Assembly (NCBI GenBank): GCA_045614025.1
Contig: JAZLCE010000017.1
Location: 5,892-69,891, forward strand
Length of the DNA: 64,000 nt
Source: RGIG4140 sp045614025
GTDB taxonomy: Bacteria > Pseudomonadota > Alphaproteobacteria > CAAHEQ01 > UBA3637
Direction of reading: 5' to 3'
Shown: in pieces, positions 34,191-43,526 of the stretch
Layout of the letters: each line of letters begins with the position of its first letter
Numbering within the stretch: position 1 is the stretch's first letter
Notes under the pieces: generated by a model
The model's input: only the letters and a program-made list of their open reading frames with translations
Databases searched by the model: none
Told to the model about the DNA's origin: nothing
Position numbers and translations under genes: made by a program

Positions 34191-35777
34191 ATGCCGAATA
34201 ATTTAACTGATATCACGAAAAAAAGACGCACATTTGCTATTATTTCTCACCCAGATGCTGGTAAAACAACTTTAACAGAAAAATTATTGCTTTTTGGGGG
34301 CGCAATTAATCAAGCGGGCGCAGTTAAAGCAAGAGGTGAAAATAGAAGAGCACATTCAGACTGGATGAAAGTTGAACAAGAACGTGGAATTTCTGTGGCT
34401 TCATCAGTGATGAGTTTTGAATATGGTGGGTGTTCTTTTAATTTATTGGATACTCCTGGGCATGAAGACTTTTCGGAAGATACTTATCGTGTTTTAACGG
34501 CGGTTGATTCGGCTGTTATGGTGATTGATAGCGCAAAGGGTATTGAAGCTCAAACGAAGAAATTGTTTGAAGTTTGTCGTTTAAGAGATATTCCAATTAT
34601 TACCTTTATAAATAAGTTGGATCGTGATGGTTTAGAGCCTTTTAAACTTTTAGAAGAAATTGAGCAAACTTTAGCCTTGGATGTTTCGCCAGCTTCTTGG
34701 GCAATAGGGATGGGTCGTGATTTTAAAGGGTGTTATGATTTATTAAATGATAAATTACGCTTGTTTGAAAAAGGGGCAAGTAAGTCTTCTTTACCAGTAG
34801 AATCAATTGAGCTTCATGGTATTGATGATGAAAAAATGGATGATCTTCTTTCAAAAGATGTTGCAGATACGTTGCGTGAAGAAGTTGAAATGGTAAGAGG
34901 GTTATGCCCAATATTTGATGAAAAAAGTTATTTAGAGGGATCTTTAACGCCTGTCTTTTTTGGGTCGGCAGTGAATAATTTTGGTGTTAAAGAACTTTTA
35001 GATGCTCTTGTTTCTTTTGCGCCATCACCAAGACCGCAAAGTGCAAATTTGCGCCTTGTAAATCCTGATGAAGAAAAGGTGAGTGGTTTTGTTTTTAAAA
35101 TTCAGGCGAATATGGATCCAAAACATAGAGATAGAATTGCTTTTATGAGGGTTTGTTCTGGTCATTTTAAGCGTGGAATGAAATTGATGCATTTAAGAAC
35201 GCAAAAACAAATGATTTTGCATAATCCTGTTATGTTTTTGGCTCAAGATAGAGAATTAGCAGAAGAAGCTTTTGCTGGAGATATTATTGGTATTCCAAAT
35301 CATGGGGGAATGCGTATTGGTGATTCCTTTTCGGAAGGGGAGGGGTTGCAGTTTAAAGGAATTCCATCATTTGCACCTGAATTGTTAAAAAAAGTGCGTC
35401 CAAAAGATCCATTGAAGGCTAAACATTTGGCAAAAGCATTAGAGCAAATTGCAGAAGAGGGCGGTGCAAGTGTTTTTAAGCCAACTCATGGGTTTGAATG
35501 GATTGTTGGTGTTGTTGGTGTTTTGCAATTTGAAGTTTTAGCCGATAGAATTCGAACGGAATTTGATGTTCCGGTTATTTTTGAACCAACAAGTTATTTT
35601 ACAGCTCGTTGGGTGCAAGGGGATTCTTCTGAAGTTCAAAAGTTTATACAAATAAATTCTGCTTCAATGGCAACCGATCATGATGGTGCTCCTGTCTTTT
35701 TATCAAGAAATGCTTGGCATTTAAATAAAGCGGAAGAAGATTTTCCATCAATTAACTTGTTGAAGATTAAAGAATAA
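34191..35777 (+). CDS. prfC: Peptide chain release factor 3
   Basis: A translational GTPase that recycles RF1/RF2. G1 is SHPDAGKTT, G2 lies in RGISVASSVM, G3 is DTPGHEDF and G4 is NKLD. The RF3-specific C-terminal domain begins near residue 400. 528 residues is normal; GAGGAC precedes the ATG. Single gene. Confidence 0.97.
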   Translation: MPNNLTDITKKRRTFAIISHPDAGKTTLTEKLLLFGGAINQAGAVKARGENRRAHSDWMKVEQERGISVASSVMSFEYGGCSFNLLDTPGHEDFSEDTYRVLTAVDSAVMVIDSAKGIEAQTKKLFEVCRLRDIPIITFINKLDRDGLEPFKLLEEIEQTLALDVSPASWAIGMGRDFKGCYDLLNDKLRLFEKGASKSSLPVESIELHGIDDEKMDDLLSKDVADTLREEVEMVRGLCPIFDEKSYLEGSLTPVFFGSAVNNFGVKELLDALVSFAPSPRPQSANLRLVNPDEEKVSGFVFKIQANMDPKHRDRIAFMRVCSGHFKRGMKLMHLRTQKQMILHNPVMFLAQDRELAEEAFAGDIIGIPNHGGMRIGDSFSEGEGLQFKGIPSFAPELLKKVRPKDPLKAKHLAKALEQIAEEGGASVFKPTHGFEWIVGVVGVLQFEVLADRIRTEFDVPVIFEPTSYFTARWVQGDSSEVQKFIQINSASMATDHDGAPVFLSRNAWHLNKAEEDFPSINLLKIKE

Positions 35778-35810
35778 ACCTTATCATTGTCTATTTTTTT
35801 AAAAAAATAT

Positions 35811-35840
35811 TGAATTTTTATCGTTGGTATGATAAAATAT
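35811..35840 (+). promoter_or_regulatory. Promoter of the HNH-like pair
   Basis: TTGAAT (35811-35816) and TAAAAT (35835-35840), 18-base spacer, with TG one base before the -10. Confidence 0.5.
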
Positions 35841-35868
35841 ACGAACTTTACTTTTTTATGGGCAGAAA

Positions 35869-36468
35869 ATGATAAAAGAAATTTTAGGTGCTGAAAACAG
35901 AACTTTTACACTTCCAAGTATTCTTTATAAAGAGGAAGAAGTTTTTGTTTATAAGATTAAAAAAATTGCTAAAGAAGATGTTGCTGAAGCAAGGTTTATT
36001 TATGAGCAACTTAACTATGAAAATGATAAGCCAGTTCATGTCGTTCGAGAAATGGCAGATTTAGGCTATTTTGATGGATTGTTTAGCAATAAAGCAGTTC
36101 GTGCAGCAAAGAAAAAAGGTGTGCTCCCAGAGGGATATCAAATTCATCATATTATTCCATTAAAATTAGGTGGAAGTAATAGTGTGAAAAATCTTTGTGT
36201 TGTTGATTATGAAACACATGCAATGCTTCATCAATTAATTTATCAACCAATTATTGATAAAATGCAATTATCGGAAGAGGCTGTTTTAATTTTGCCTCCA
36301 TTTGCCCGTGTGATTAAAAAAGAAGATCGTGCGAAATTCTTTTTGTTTTCAGAATTGCGTCATCATGCAATGAAGCAGGCTAAATTAGTTTCTCATCATA
36401 AAAAAGAAAACATAAATGCAGATATGGGTTTTAGAGATGCTTATTGCAGATCAGGGCGCACGCGTTAA
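35869..36468 (+). CDS. HNH-endonuclease-like protein 1
   Basis: A 199-residue protein with one recognisable module: residues 90-121 carry HHIIPLKLGG, then NLCVVD and two histidines (H93/H94, N108, H117, H121), the pattern of HNH/colicin-type metal-dependent nucleases. The N-terminal 75 residues are not recognised. There is no signal peptide. The start has only a weak ribosome-binding site (GGCAG). A related gene follows 12 bases later. Nuclease activity is plausible from the motif, while the target and role are unknown; a structural, inactive HNH cannot be excluded. Confidence 0.7.
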   Translation: MIKEILGAENRTFTLPSILYKEEEVFVYKIKKIAKEDVAEARFIYEQLNYENDKPVHVVREMADLGYFDGLFSNKAVRAAKKKGVLPEGYQIHHIIPLKLGGSNSVKNLCVVDYETHAMLHQLIYQPIIDKMQLSEEAVLILPPFARVIKKEDRAKFFLFSELRHHAMKQAKLVSHHKKENINADMGFRDAYCRSGRTR

Positions 36469-36480
36469 AAAGAGGTTAAA

Positions 36481-37323
36481 ATGTATTCAAAAGGTGGAAC
36501 GGAAGATAAAAAGTTTTATTGCGTGATGCAAGGTAGCTCTAAATTATGTTTTAGATTAAAACGACCACAAAAAGCTTTGTCTGAGCAAGAACGGATGACA
36601 CTTGTTCGTGAGTTTGTTAAAAAGATGGCTCTAAATGGAGAATTAGATGCTTTATTAGAAAAAGCAGATCTAAGGTTGGCTAAAAAGAGTGGGTGTTTGC
36701 CAAATAAATATAATGTACACCATTATTTGCCATTATCAATGGGTGGTTCTCATCAAGAAGAAAATCTTTGTATTATTGATAAAAAATTACATCGCTGGAT
36801 ACATGCATATTTGCTTGATCCTATTTATCGAGATAGTAAATTTGATTTTTTGGAAGATAAAAAAGTTTATTTAATATTACCACCTCAAAAAAAAGTGTTA
36901 ACTATGAATGATGCTTCTATTTTTTTTACAGTTGAAGAATTAGAGCAAATAAAAGAAGATGAGTTAAATAATCGTGTTCCAGAATATCTTCCGCCACAAG
37001 TGAATAACAGGGATAAGGTTTCAATACTTCGATTTGTTGAAGAATTGAAAAGAGATATGGATCTTTTTGACAAAGAAACTAAAGAAAAAAATGAAGTTAT
37101 TGTTGAAAATATTATGCATAGAATAAGAGCTGAAAATAAAGCTTATCGAAAAACTGGGAAGAAAATTAGCAAATTTTGGAATGAAAGACGTGAAGGTAAA
37201 ACAAGAATGCCTTTAACTCGTAAAGAAAAGGGGGAAAAATCTGCAAAAAAAGCAAGGAAAGCAGCTACAAGAAGATTTTATCCTCATTTGGCAGTAAAAT
37301 GGAATCAAAAAGAAAGGTCTTAA
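36481..37323 (+). CDS. HNH-endonuclease-like protein 2
   Basis: A 280-residue paralogue of the preceding gene. Residues 79-108 repeat the module as HHYLPLSMGG, NLCIIDK and two histidines (H80/H81, N95, H104, H108). The segment after it (LILPPQKKVLTMNDASIFFTVEEL) aligns with the first protein's ILPPFARVIKKEDRAKFFLFSEL, so the two share about 130 residues. It adds a C-terminal 110-residue tail that becomes very basic (KSAKKARKAATRRF), suitable for nucleic-acid binding. AAGAGG precedes the ATG. Probably one operon. Confidence 0.7.
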   Translation: MYSKGGTEDKKFYCVMQGSSKLCFRLKRPQKALSEQERMTLVREFVKKMALNGELDALLEKADLRLAKKSGCLPNKYNVHHYLPLSMGGSHQEENLCIIDKKLHRWIHAYLLDPIYRDSKFDFLEDKKVYLILPPQKKVLTMNDASIFFTVEELEQIKEDELNNRVPEYLPPQVNNRDKVSILRFVEELKRDMDLFDKETKEKNEVIVENIMHRIRAENKAYRKTGKKISKFWNERREGKTRMPLTRKEKGEKSAKKARKAATRRFYPHLAVKWNQKERS

Positions 37324-37345
37324 ATTGTTTTTTAAGACTTTTTCT

Positions 37346-37374
37346 TTGACTTTTTAAATAAAAAATCATATAAT
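37346..37374 (+). promoter_or_regulatory. Promoter of thrS
   Basis: TTGACT (37346-37351) and TATAAT (37369-37374) with a 17-base spacer; transcription should start near 37381. Confidence 0.8.
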
Positions 37375-37385
37375 TCAAATTTGTC

Positions 37386-37429
37386 CCCTTATATCTTTTT
37401 GAGTGGTGTTGCCAAAAAGAGGTAAAGGG
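37386..37429 (+). promoter_or_regulatory. Structured thrS leader hairpin
   Basis: CCCTT/AAGGG at the base and CTTTTTG/CAAAAAG at the top make an imperfect stem of about 15 pairs with an 11-base loop AGTGGTGTTGC. It occupies most of the roughly 80-base leader. There is no T run, so it is unlikely to be a terminator; a translational operator is possible. Confidence 0.55.
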
Positions 37430-37459
37430 TTTGTTTAACAATATTAAAGAGGATAAAAA

Positions 37460-39385
37460 ATGATAGAAATTAAATTACCAGATGATTCCAAACTAATGAT
37501 GGAATCTGGCGTTTCAGGGTTAGATATTGCAAAACAAATCAGCGAAGGCTTGGCTAAAAATGCCGTTGCCGTTCGGGTGAATAATGAATTAACAGATCTC
37601 ACAACACCAATCACAACTAATGCATCTGTTTCAATTATTACCACGAAAAATGAAGAAGCTTTGGGGATTTTACGTCATACAACAGCACATGTATTGGCTC
37701 ATGCGGTTACGCGTCTTTACAAGGATGTTCAAGTAACAATTGGTCCTGCTATTGAAAATGGTTTTTACTATGATTTCTTTGGCATTGTGATTAAAGAATC
37801 AGATTTGCCTGCAATTGAAGAGGAAATGAAAAAAATTGTTGCTGCCGATTATGAAATTAAACGCACAGTTGTTTCAAGAGAAGAAGCTGAAAAAGTTTTT
37901 GAAGAACGTGGCGAAAAGTATAAACTTGAAATTTTGCGTGATATGCCTGAAGAAATTAAAGAAGTTTCTTTATATACGCAAGATGATTATGTTGAATTAT
38001 GCAGAGGTCCACATTTATCTAGCACGGGAAAGGTTGGAACTGCATTTAAATTAACAAAAGTTTCCGCATCATATTGGCGCGGTGATGCAACAAAAGAATC
38101 TTTGCAACGTGTATATGGAACGGCATTCTTTAATGAAAAAGACTTGAAAAATTATTTCACAATGTTAGAAGAAGCTGAAAAAAGAGATCATAGAAAACTT
38201 GGTAAAGAAATGGATTTTTTCCATTTTGAAGAATATGCTCCAGGGGATGTTTTTTGGCATCCAAGAGGTTGGACTTTCTTCCAAACTTTGATTGATTACA
38301 TGCGTAAAAGACAAAGAGAAGTTGGTTATGTTGAAGTGAATACTCCACAATTAATGAACCGTGTTCTTTGGGAAACATCAGGTCACTGGGATTGGTATCA
38401 AGAAAATATGTATACAACTGAAATTGAAGGTAAAGCCTTTGCCTTGAAACCAATGAACTGTCCAGGTGGGATGTTGATCTTTAAACAAGGGATTACAAGC
38501 TATCGTGATTTACCTCAATATATTGGTGAATTTGGTCGTGTGCATCGTAATGAAGCATCTGGTGCCATTCATGGATTGATGCGTGTGCGTGCATTTACGC
38601 AAGATGATGCGCATATTTTCTGTACACCAGAGCAATTGAAAGAAGAATTGCAAAAAGTTGTCCGCTTGATGCTCAGTATTTATAAAGATTTTGGTTTGAC
38701 GGATATGTCTATTAAATTATCAACAAGACCAAAAGAACGTATTGGTTCAGATGAAATTTGGGATATGCTTGAAAATTCATTGGCTGAAGCATTAACGGAT
38801 ATGGGATATTCTTATACAATTAATCCAGGTGATGGTGCTTTCTATGGTCCAAAACTTGACTTTAAGATGAGAGATGCTTTGGGTCGTGAATGGCAATTGG
38901 GTACATTGCAAGCGGATTTAAATTTGCCAGAACGTTTTGATGTTTCTTATATTGGTGAAGATGGTGAAAAACATCGTCCAATTATGTTGCACAGAGCTTT
39001 ATTTGGATCTTTAGAACGTTTTGCTGGTGTTTTCCTTGAAATTTCTGGTGGCCATTTACCATTCTGGTTGGCTCCTGTTCAAATTATGGTTATGCCAGTT
39101 ACAAATGATCAAGATGAATATGCTAAAAAGGTTGCTCGTAAATTAAATGTTGCAGGTATTAAAGCAGAAACAGATTTGCGTAGCGAAAAAGTTGGATATA
39201 AAATCAGAGAACATTCTTTGAAGAAAATTCCAGTTATTCTTGTTGTTGGTAAAAAAGAAGCAGAAGAAGAAACTGTTACTATTCGTCGTTTAGGATCTCA
39301 AGCTCAAGAAGTTAAATCTTTACAAGAGGCTATTAAAGATTTTAAAATTGAAGCAAGATATCCAAGCCTTGAATATGAAGATTAA
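37460..39385 (+). CDS. thrS: Threonyl-tRNA synthetase
   Basis: A class II synthetase with an N-terminal TGS domain (to about residue 60), the editing domain with HTTAHVLAHA and the CRGPHL segment, the catalytic core with the zinc ligand in MNCPGG, motif 2 FGRVHRNE and motif 3 HRALFGSLERF, and a C-terminal anticodon-binding domain. 641 residues is normal. AGAGGAT precedes the ATG. Expression may be controlled through the leader hairpin at 37386. Confidence 0.97.
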   Translation: MIEIKLPDDSKLMMESGVSGLDIAKQISEGLAKNAVAVRVNNELTDLTTPITTNASVSIITTKNEEALGILRHTTAHVLAHAVTRLYKDVQVTIGPAIENGFYYDFFGIVIKESDLPAIEEEMKKIVAADYEIKRTVVSREEAEKVFEERGEKYKLEILRDMPEEIKEVSLYTQDDYVELCRGPHLSSTGKVGTAFKLTKVSASYWRGDATKESLQRVYGTAFFNEKDLKNYFTMLEEAEKRDHRKLGKEMDFFHFEEYAPGDVFWHPRGWTFFQTLIDYMRKRQREVGYVEVNTPQLMNRVLWETSGHWDWYQENMYTTEIEGKAFALKPMNCPGGMLIFKQGITSYRDLPQYIGEFGRVHRNEASGAIHGLMRVRAFTQDDAHIFCTPEQLKEELQKVVRLMLSIYKDFGLTDMSIKLSTRPKERIGSDEIWDMLENSLAEALTDMGYSYTINPGDGAFYGPKLDFKMRDALGREWQLGTLQADLNLPERFDVSYIGEDGEKHRPIMLHRALFGSLERFAGVFLEISGGHLPFWLAPVQIMVMPVTNDQDEYAKKVARKLNVAGIKAETDLRSEKVGYKIREHSLKKIPVILVVGKKEAEEETVTIRRLGSQAQEVKSLQEAIKDFKIEARYPSLEYED

Positions 39386-39400
39386 TTCTTAAAATAAAAA

Positions 39401-39428
39401 AAAGAGCGTTTAGTTTAAACGCTCTTTT
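39401..39428 (+). terminator. Terminator of thrS
   Basis: AAAGAGCGTTTA and TAAACGCTCTTT pair with a short T run. Confidence 0.9.
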
Positions 39429-39489
39429 TTGTTGCAATTTTTTTTTATGTTGATTACAAATGATATAGATTATTATAATGGGAGTTAAA

Positions 39490-40560
39490 ATGATTTTAAA
39501 AAAGAAAATAATTTGTGTCATTGCTGCATTAATTTTTGTTATTGCAGGGAGTTTAGGTGGGTATTGTTTTTTTAAACGTCCTTATTTTTCAGTTATTGTT
39601 TGTTCATATAATTATGGTCATTTTTTGCCACAGACAATTGAGTCTATTTTAGATTCTTCATATCAAAATTTTGAATTAATTGTTGTGAATGATGGCTCAA
39701 CAGATAAAACATCTGAAATTTTAAATAAGTATAGAAATCATAAAAAAATAACAATCATTGAACATGAAAATCAGGGACTTTCCTTATCAAGAAATAAGGC
39801 AATGAAAATTGCTAAAGGTAAATATTTTTGGTTTGTAGATGCGGATGATTGGATTGATGTTGATGCATTAAAACACTTATATGAAAAAACAAAAGAAACT
39901 TCTCCAGATCTTGTTTCTTTTTATACCAGTAATGTGAATGCAGATGGGATGTTTTTAGGGATGGGTGGTTATGATATGTTGCCATCTAAACTTGAAAATA
40001 ATCCTGATAAAATTTTCACGATTGAAGATTTAAGCGTGGGTGATTTAATGGGATATCCTGTAACGAGCGGCAAGCAAATTTATAGAAGAGAGTTCACCTT
40101 AGAAAATGGGATTGATTTTCCAGCCAGAACGTTGTTTGAAGATGATGTTTTCTTTTCGCATCATATCTTTGCTGGTGCTCGTATTTCACCTTTGCCAATG
40201 GTGCTTTATTATAAACGTTCACATGGCAATGCGATTACTGCAGATAAACCAAAGCATTATGATTCATATATTAGAATTTGTCAGTATATATGGGAAAGAA
40301 CGCACAGATATCCACAACATGAGCAAAAAGCAACTGATTTTTCAAATGTCTATATAAATGGAATTGTTCCTCGTTGGAATTGGTTGTCATCTGAAAGAAA
40401 ATATAAATTTTATCCAGAGCTTTTAAAATGGAAAGAATTTCTTAAAAAACAACCAGATAATGATTTTTGGAACGAAAAGAGAGCGCATTTTGATCGCTTT
40501 TTAAATTCAGATGAAATTTTAAAATATAAACCAAATAATGAAGAAAAAACTGGTCAGTAA
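39490..40560 (+). CDS. Membrane-anchored family 2 glycosyltransferase
   Basis: One transmembrane helix (residues 7-27) is followed by a GT-A domain: FSVIVCSYNYG at the start, VVNDGSTD for nucleotide binding, DADDW as the metal-binding DxD, and LFEDDVFF as the probable acceptor-side acidic motif. GGGAG precedes the ATG at 39490, so the four codons upstream are dropped. With an N-in anchor the catalytic domain would face the periplasm unless the topology is inverted. Donor and acceptor are unknown; not clustered with other sugar genes. Confidence 0.85.
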   Translation: MILKKKIICVIAALIFVIAGSLGGYCFFKRPYFSVIVCSYNYGHFLPQTIESILDSSYQNFELIVVNDGSTDKTSEILNKYRNHKKITIIEHENQGLSLSRNKAMKIAKGKYFWFVDADDWIDVDALKHLYEKTKETSPDLVSFYTSNVNADGMFLGMGGYDMLPSKLENNPDKIFTIEDLSVGDLMGYPVTSGKQIYRREFTLENGIDFPARTLFEDDVFFSHHIFAGARISPLPMVLYYKRSHGNAITADKPKHYDSYIRICQYIWERTHRYPQHEQKATDFSNVYINGIVPRWNWLSSERKYKFYPELLKWKEFLKKQPDNDFWNEKRAHFDRFLNSDEILKYKPNNEEKTGQ

Positions 40561-40574
40561 GACCAGTTTTTTTT
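40546..40574 (+). terminator. Terminator overlapping the glycosyltransferase stop codon
   Basis: AAAACTGGTC and GACCAGTTTT pair, with the TAA in the loop and T residues after. Confidence 0.85.
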
Positions 40575-40656
40575 ATTCCATTTTCTTTTGTTGACAAGAA
40601 TTAATGGATAATATATTATATGTAAAAATCAAAAAACAGCATTAAGGGATAATATA

Positions 40657-40959
40657 ATGACAATTCTTTTGAAAACTCCAACAGAAGTGATGAAAGATGT
40701 TGCTTCGCGCGTCAAATCAAAGCGTTTGGCTCTTAATTTAACACAGGAAGGTATTTCGCTGCGTTCTGGTGTGAGCTTGGGATCTTTAAAGCGTTTTGAA
40801 TCAACAGGCCAAATTTCATTAGAATCTTTATTAAAGCTTGCTCATGCAGTTAATTCGCTTTCAGATTTTGAAGACTTATTTCAAACTGATATAAGTCAGG
40901 TAAGTTTATTTAACCAAAAATCAGACAATAAAGTTCGTCAAAGAGGAAAATTAAAATAA
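40657..40959 (+). CDS. HipB-like helix-turn-helix antitoxin
   Basis: A 100-residue XRE-type regulator. The helix-turn-helix covers residues 15-70 (KSKRLALNLTQEGISLRSGV, then SLGSLKRFES). It lies 12 bases before the HipA-like gene, so it is the likely antitoxin and autorepressor. The tail (KVRQRGKLK) is basic and flexible. Confidence 0.85.
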   Translation: MTILLKTPTEVMKDVASRVKSKRLALNLTQEGISLRSGVSLGSLKRFESTGQISLESLLKLAHAVNSLSDFEDLFQTDISQVSLFNQKSDNKVRQRGKLK

Positions 40960-40971
40960 AAAAGAGGGAAC

Positions 40972-42159
40972 ATGCGCTTAAATGTTTATTTGAATGCTTA
41001 TCAAAAAAGGAATTTTATTGGTGTTTTGGAGGGGAAAGATAAAATTTTATTTGAGTATGCCTCTTCTTTTATAAAAACGGGAATTAATTTATCCCCTTTT
41101 ATGTTGCCTTTAAAGGAGGGTGTTTTTTATGATAAAAAACAAACATTTGATGGTTTATTTGGCCTATTTAATGATTCGCTTCCTGATGGGTGGGGCTGTT
41201 TGTTGTTAGATAGATATTTGCAAAAGCAAGGTCTTTCATATTATGATATCACGCCATTACATCGTCTTTCAATTGTGGGGAAAGAAAGTTTAGGTGCGCT
41301 TGAATATGAACCGCAAGAATCGAATGATGAAGTTAAAATTGAAGAAATTGAATTAGATGAGCTTTCTTTGGGAGCGCATCAGATTTTAGAAGGAGCGAGT
41401 TCTGATTTGTTGGATCATTTAAAGTCCTTAAATGGCTCAACAGCAGGAGCAAGACCAAAAATTACAGCACAAGTTTCTGATGATTTTAAAATTATTCGAA
41501 GTGGAAGAACATATCAAAAAGGTTTTTCTCCTTGGATTATTAAATTTTCTTCTGACACGGATGAGCGAAATTTAGGGGCATTAGAATATATTTATTCATT
41601 AATGGCAAAAAAAGCCGGTGTTGAAATGCCTGAAACATATTTATTCCCTTCAAAAAATTCAGCAGGGCATTTTGCAACAAAGCGCTTTGATAGAGAGGGA
41701 AAAAATAAAATTCATATTCATAGTGCTTGTGGTCTTTTGCATGCATCACATCGCATTCCAACGTTAGATTATGAAAATTTAATTCGATTAACCAGTCATT
41801 TAACTCATGATACAAGAGAAGTTGAAAAAATGGTCCGATTAATGTTTTTTAATGTTAAAGCTGGTAATAAGGATGATCATACAAAAAATTTTGCTTATAT
41901 GATGACGAAAAATTATGAATGGAAAATGACTCCTGCTTTTGATATTACTCCCTCAAATGGGATTAACGGAGAACAAACAGCTATGGTAAATGGAAAGGGA
42001 AGAAAAATTTTAAATGAAGATTTAATTGAAACGGCTAAAATATCGGGATTGCCATTGCAAAAAATAAAGCAAATACTTTCTGAAGTTGAAGAGGCTCTTT
42101 CTTTTTATCCTTTGCTTTTAAAAGAGTTTTTAGGTTATTCTGTTTTTCATTTAAAGTAA
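40972..42159 (+). CDS. HipA-family serine/threonine kinase toxin
   Basis: A type II toxin kinase; characterised HipA phosphorylates glutamyl-tRNA synthetase. The ATP-loop segment GSTAGARPK is at 155-163, the catalytic loop AGNKDDHTKNF at 297-307 and the metal-binding AFDITPSNG at 322-330. The N-terminal domain (LFGLFNDSLPDGWG) is standard. 395 residues is slightly shorter than E. coli HipA (440). All catalytic positions look intact, so the pair is probably functional; the target may differ. Confidence 0.9.
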   Translation: MRLNVYLNAYQKRNFIGVLEGKDKILFEYASSFIKTGINLSPFMLPLKEGVFYDKKQTFDGLFGLFNDSLPDGWGCLLLDRYLQKQGLSYYDITPLHRLSIVGKESLGALEYEPQESNDEVKIEEIELDELSLGAHQILEGASSDLLDHLKSLNGSTAGARPKITAQVSDDFKIIRSGRTYQKGFSPWIIKFSSDTDERNLGALEYIYSLMAKKAGVEMPETYLFPSKNSAGHFATKRFDREGKNKIHIHSACGLLHASHRIPTLDYENLIRLTSHLTHDTREVEKMVRLMFFNVKAGNKDDHTKNFAYMMTKNYEWKMTPAFDITPSNGINGEQTAMVNGKGRKILNEDLIETAKISGLPLQKIKQILSEVEEALSFYPLLLKEFLGYSVFHLK

Positions 42160-42162
42160 TAA

Positions 42163-42189
42163 AAAAGCGGCTCAAAATGAACCGCTTTT
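42163..42189. terminator. Terminator between hipA-like and cyclophilin genes
   Basis: AAAAGCGG and CCGCTTTT pair around an 11-base loop; it can serve both convergent genes. Confidence 0.78.
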
Positions 42190-42205
42190 CTCTTTATTTG
42201 TTTTG

Positions 42206-42748
42206 TTATTTATCTGCATCTGCGGCTACTTGCATTTTAACGATAATGTCTGGATTTGAAACAGCACCATTATTTGCACTTGTGCCAGCTTTAATCATAT
42301 CAACAAATTCCATGCCAGAAGTCACTTGACCGAAAACTGTGTATTGGCCATCCAAGAAACCAGCGTCATCAAAACAGATGAAAAATTGGCTATCAGCACT
42401 GTTTGGATCCATAGCTCTTGCCATTGAAACAGTTCCTCTACCATGGTGTTTTGAGTTAAATTCAGCTTTTAATTTTTTGCCAGAACCACCCATTCCAGTT
42501 CCTGTTGGATCTCCTGTTTGAGCCATAAATCCTGGGATAACGCGATGGAATTTAACGCCATTATAAAATCCTTCGCGTGTAAGTTCTTTAATTCTTGCAA
42601 CATGGTTTGGCGCTACATCAGGGTATAATTCGATTGTAACGCGACCATTTTCTGTATCTAAATAGAGTGTATTTTCTTTATCCATAGCTTTTGCTCCTGT
42701 TGTTGTGAGTAATAACCCTGCAATGAGGGAAAGTATCCATTTTTTCAT
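42206..42748 (-). CDS. Periplasmic cyclophilin-type peptidyl-prolyl isomerase
   Basis: A cyclophilin with a cleavable signal (MKKWILSLIAGLLLTTTGAKA), so it acts in the periplasm on folding outer-membrane or secreted proteins. KFHRVIPGFMAQTGDPTGTG contains the catalytic Arg and Phe-Met-x-Gln motif; SADSQFFICF and LDGQYTVFGQV complete the site. 180 residues. Closest in role to PpiA. Confidence 0.93.
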   Translation of the reverse strand: MKKWILSLIAGLLLTTTGAKAMDKENTLYLDTENGRVTIELYPDVAPNHVARIKELTREGFYNGVKFHRVIPGFMAQTGDPTGTGMGGSGKKLKAEFNSKHHGRGTVSMARAMDPNSADSQFFICFDDAGFLDGQYTVFGQVTSGMEFVDMIKAGTSANNGAVSNPDIIVKMQVAADADK

Positions 42749-42821
42749 ATTTCTGTCCTTTCCGTTATAAAAAATAACTGACTTTGATTAAAATATAAAA
42801 AAAAGAGTTTGTCAAAAGATT

Positions 42822-43508
42822 TTATAATTCCTTTAACATTTCTTCCGTTAAATAAATATCATTCATATCATTGATGTCAATGCAGTATTTAGAATCAACT
42901 TCAAATCCATAGGGGATATCATTCAAACTTGTTTCTGAAGAAAGGAGCTCTGTTTTGCTTAAATAGAGCATGCCATTCACATAAACTGCTTTTGGCATAT
43001 CTTGACGGCGAACGGTTGATTGTTGTGTTAAAACATTTGTAAGGGCCTCTTCTTTTTGCCAACGAACTAAGATAGGATTATATTTCACTTGATGAACTGA
43101 AAGCATTTGATTTAAATTTTTATCAATGCATTCTTTAATAATCCCATCAATATGAAAAGGTTGTCTTAATGGTGAGGTTGGTTGAAGTTGTAAAATATAA
43201 TCAAAATGTTTTCCTTGTTTTTTTAATTCTTCAATTGCGTGAATAATACAGTCGATTGATTTTGATGTGTCTAAAGCTAATTCTTGGGGCCTGTCAATTA
43301 CATTACAGCCGTTTTCTAAACAACAGTTTTTAATGTTTTCACCATCTGTTGAGCAATAAATGGCATCTACATAAGAACTCATCTTTGCGGCATCAATTGT
43401 GTAATTGATCAATGGTTTCCCATTAATTGGATAAATGTTTTTATCTTTAATCCCCTTTGAACCAGCTCTTGCTGTAATGATTGCGCAAATAGATTTGTTT
43501 TGATACAT
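42822..43508 (-). CDS. neuA: NeuA-like acylneuraminate cytidylyltransferase
   Basis: Activates a nonulosonic acid by transfer of CMP. The nucleotide loop is ARAGSKGIKDKNI, with LQPTSPLR and the RRQDMPKAVYVNGMLY segment typical of the family. 228 residues matches the single-domain form. It follows the MFS gene by 18 bases in the same direction. Substrates could be sialic, pseudaminic or legionaminic acid, since no synthase is nearby; the gene symbol is given by family only. Confidence 0.85.
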   Translation of the reverse strand: MYQNKSICAIITARAGSKGIKDKNIYPINGKPLINYTIDAAKMSSYVDAIYCSTDGENIKNCCLENGCNVIDRPQELALDTSKSIDCIIHAIEELKKQGKHFDYILQLQPTSPLRQPFHIDGIIKECIDKNLNQMLSVHQVKYNPILVRWQKEEALTNVLTQQSTVRRQDMPKAVYVNGMLYLSKTELLSSETSLNDIPYGFEVDSKYCIDINDMNDIYLTEEMLKEL

Positions 43509-43526
43509 GCAAGCTCCTTTCTTTTT

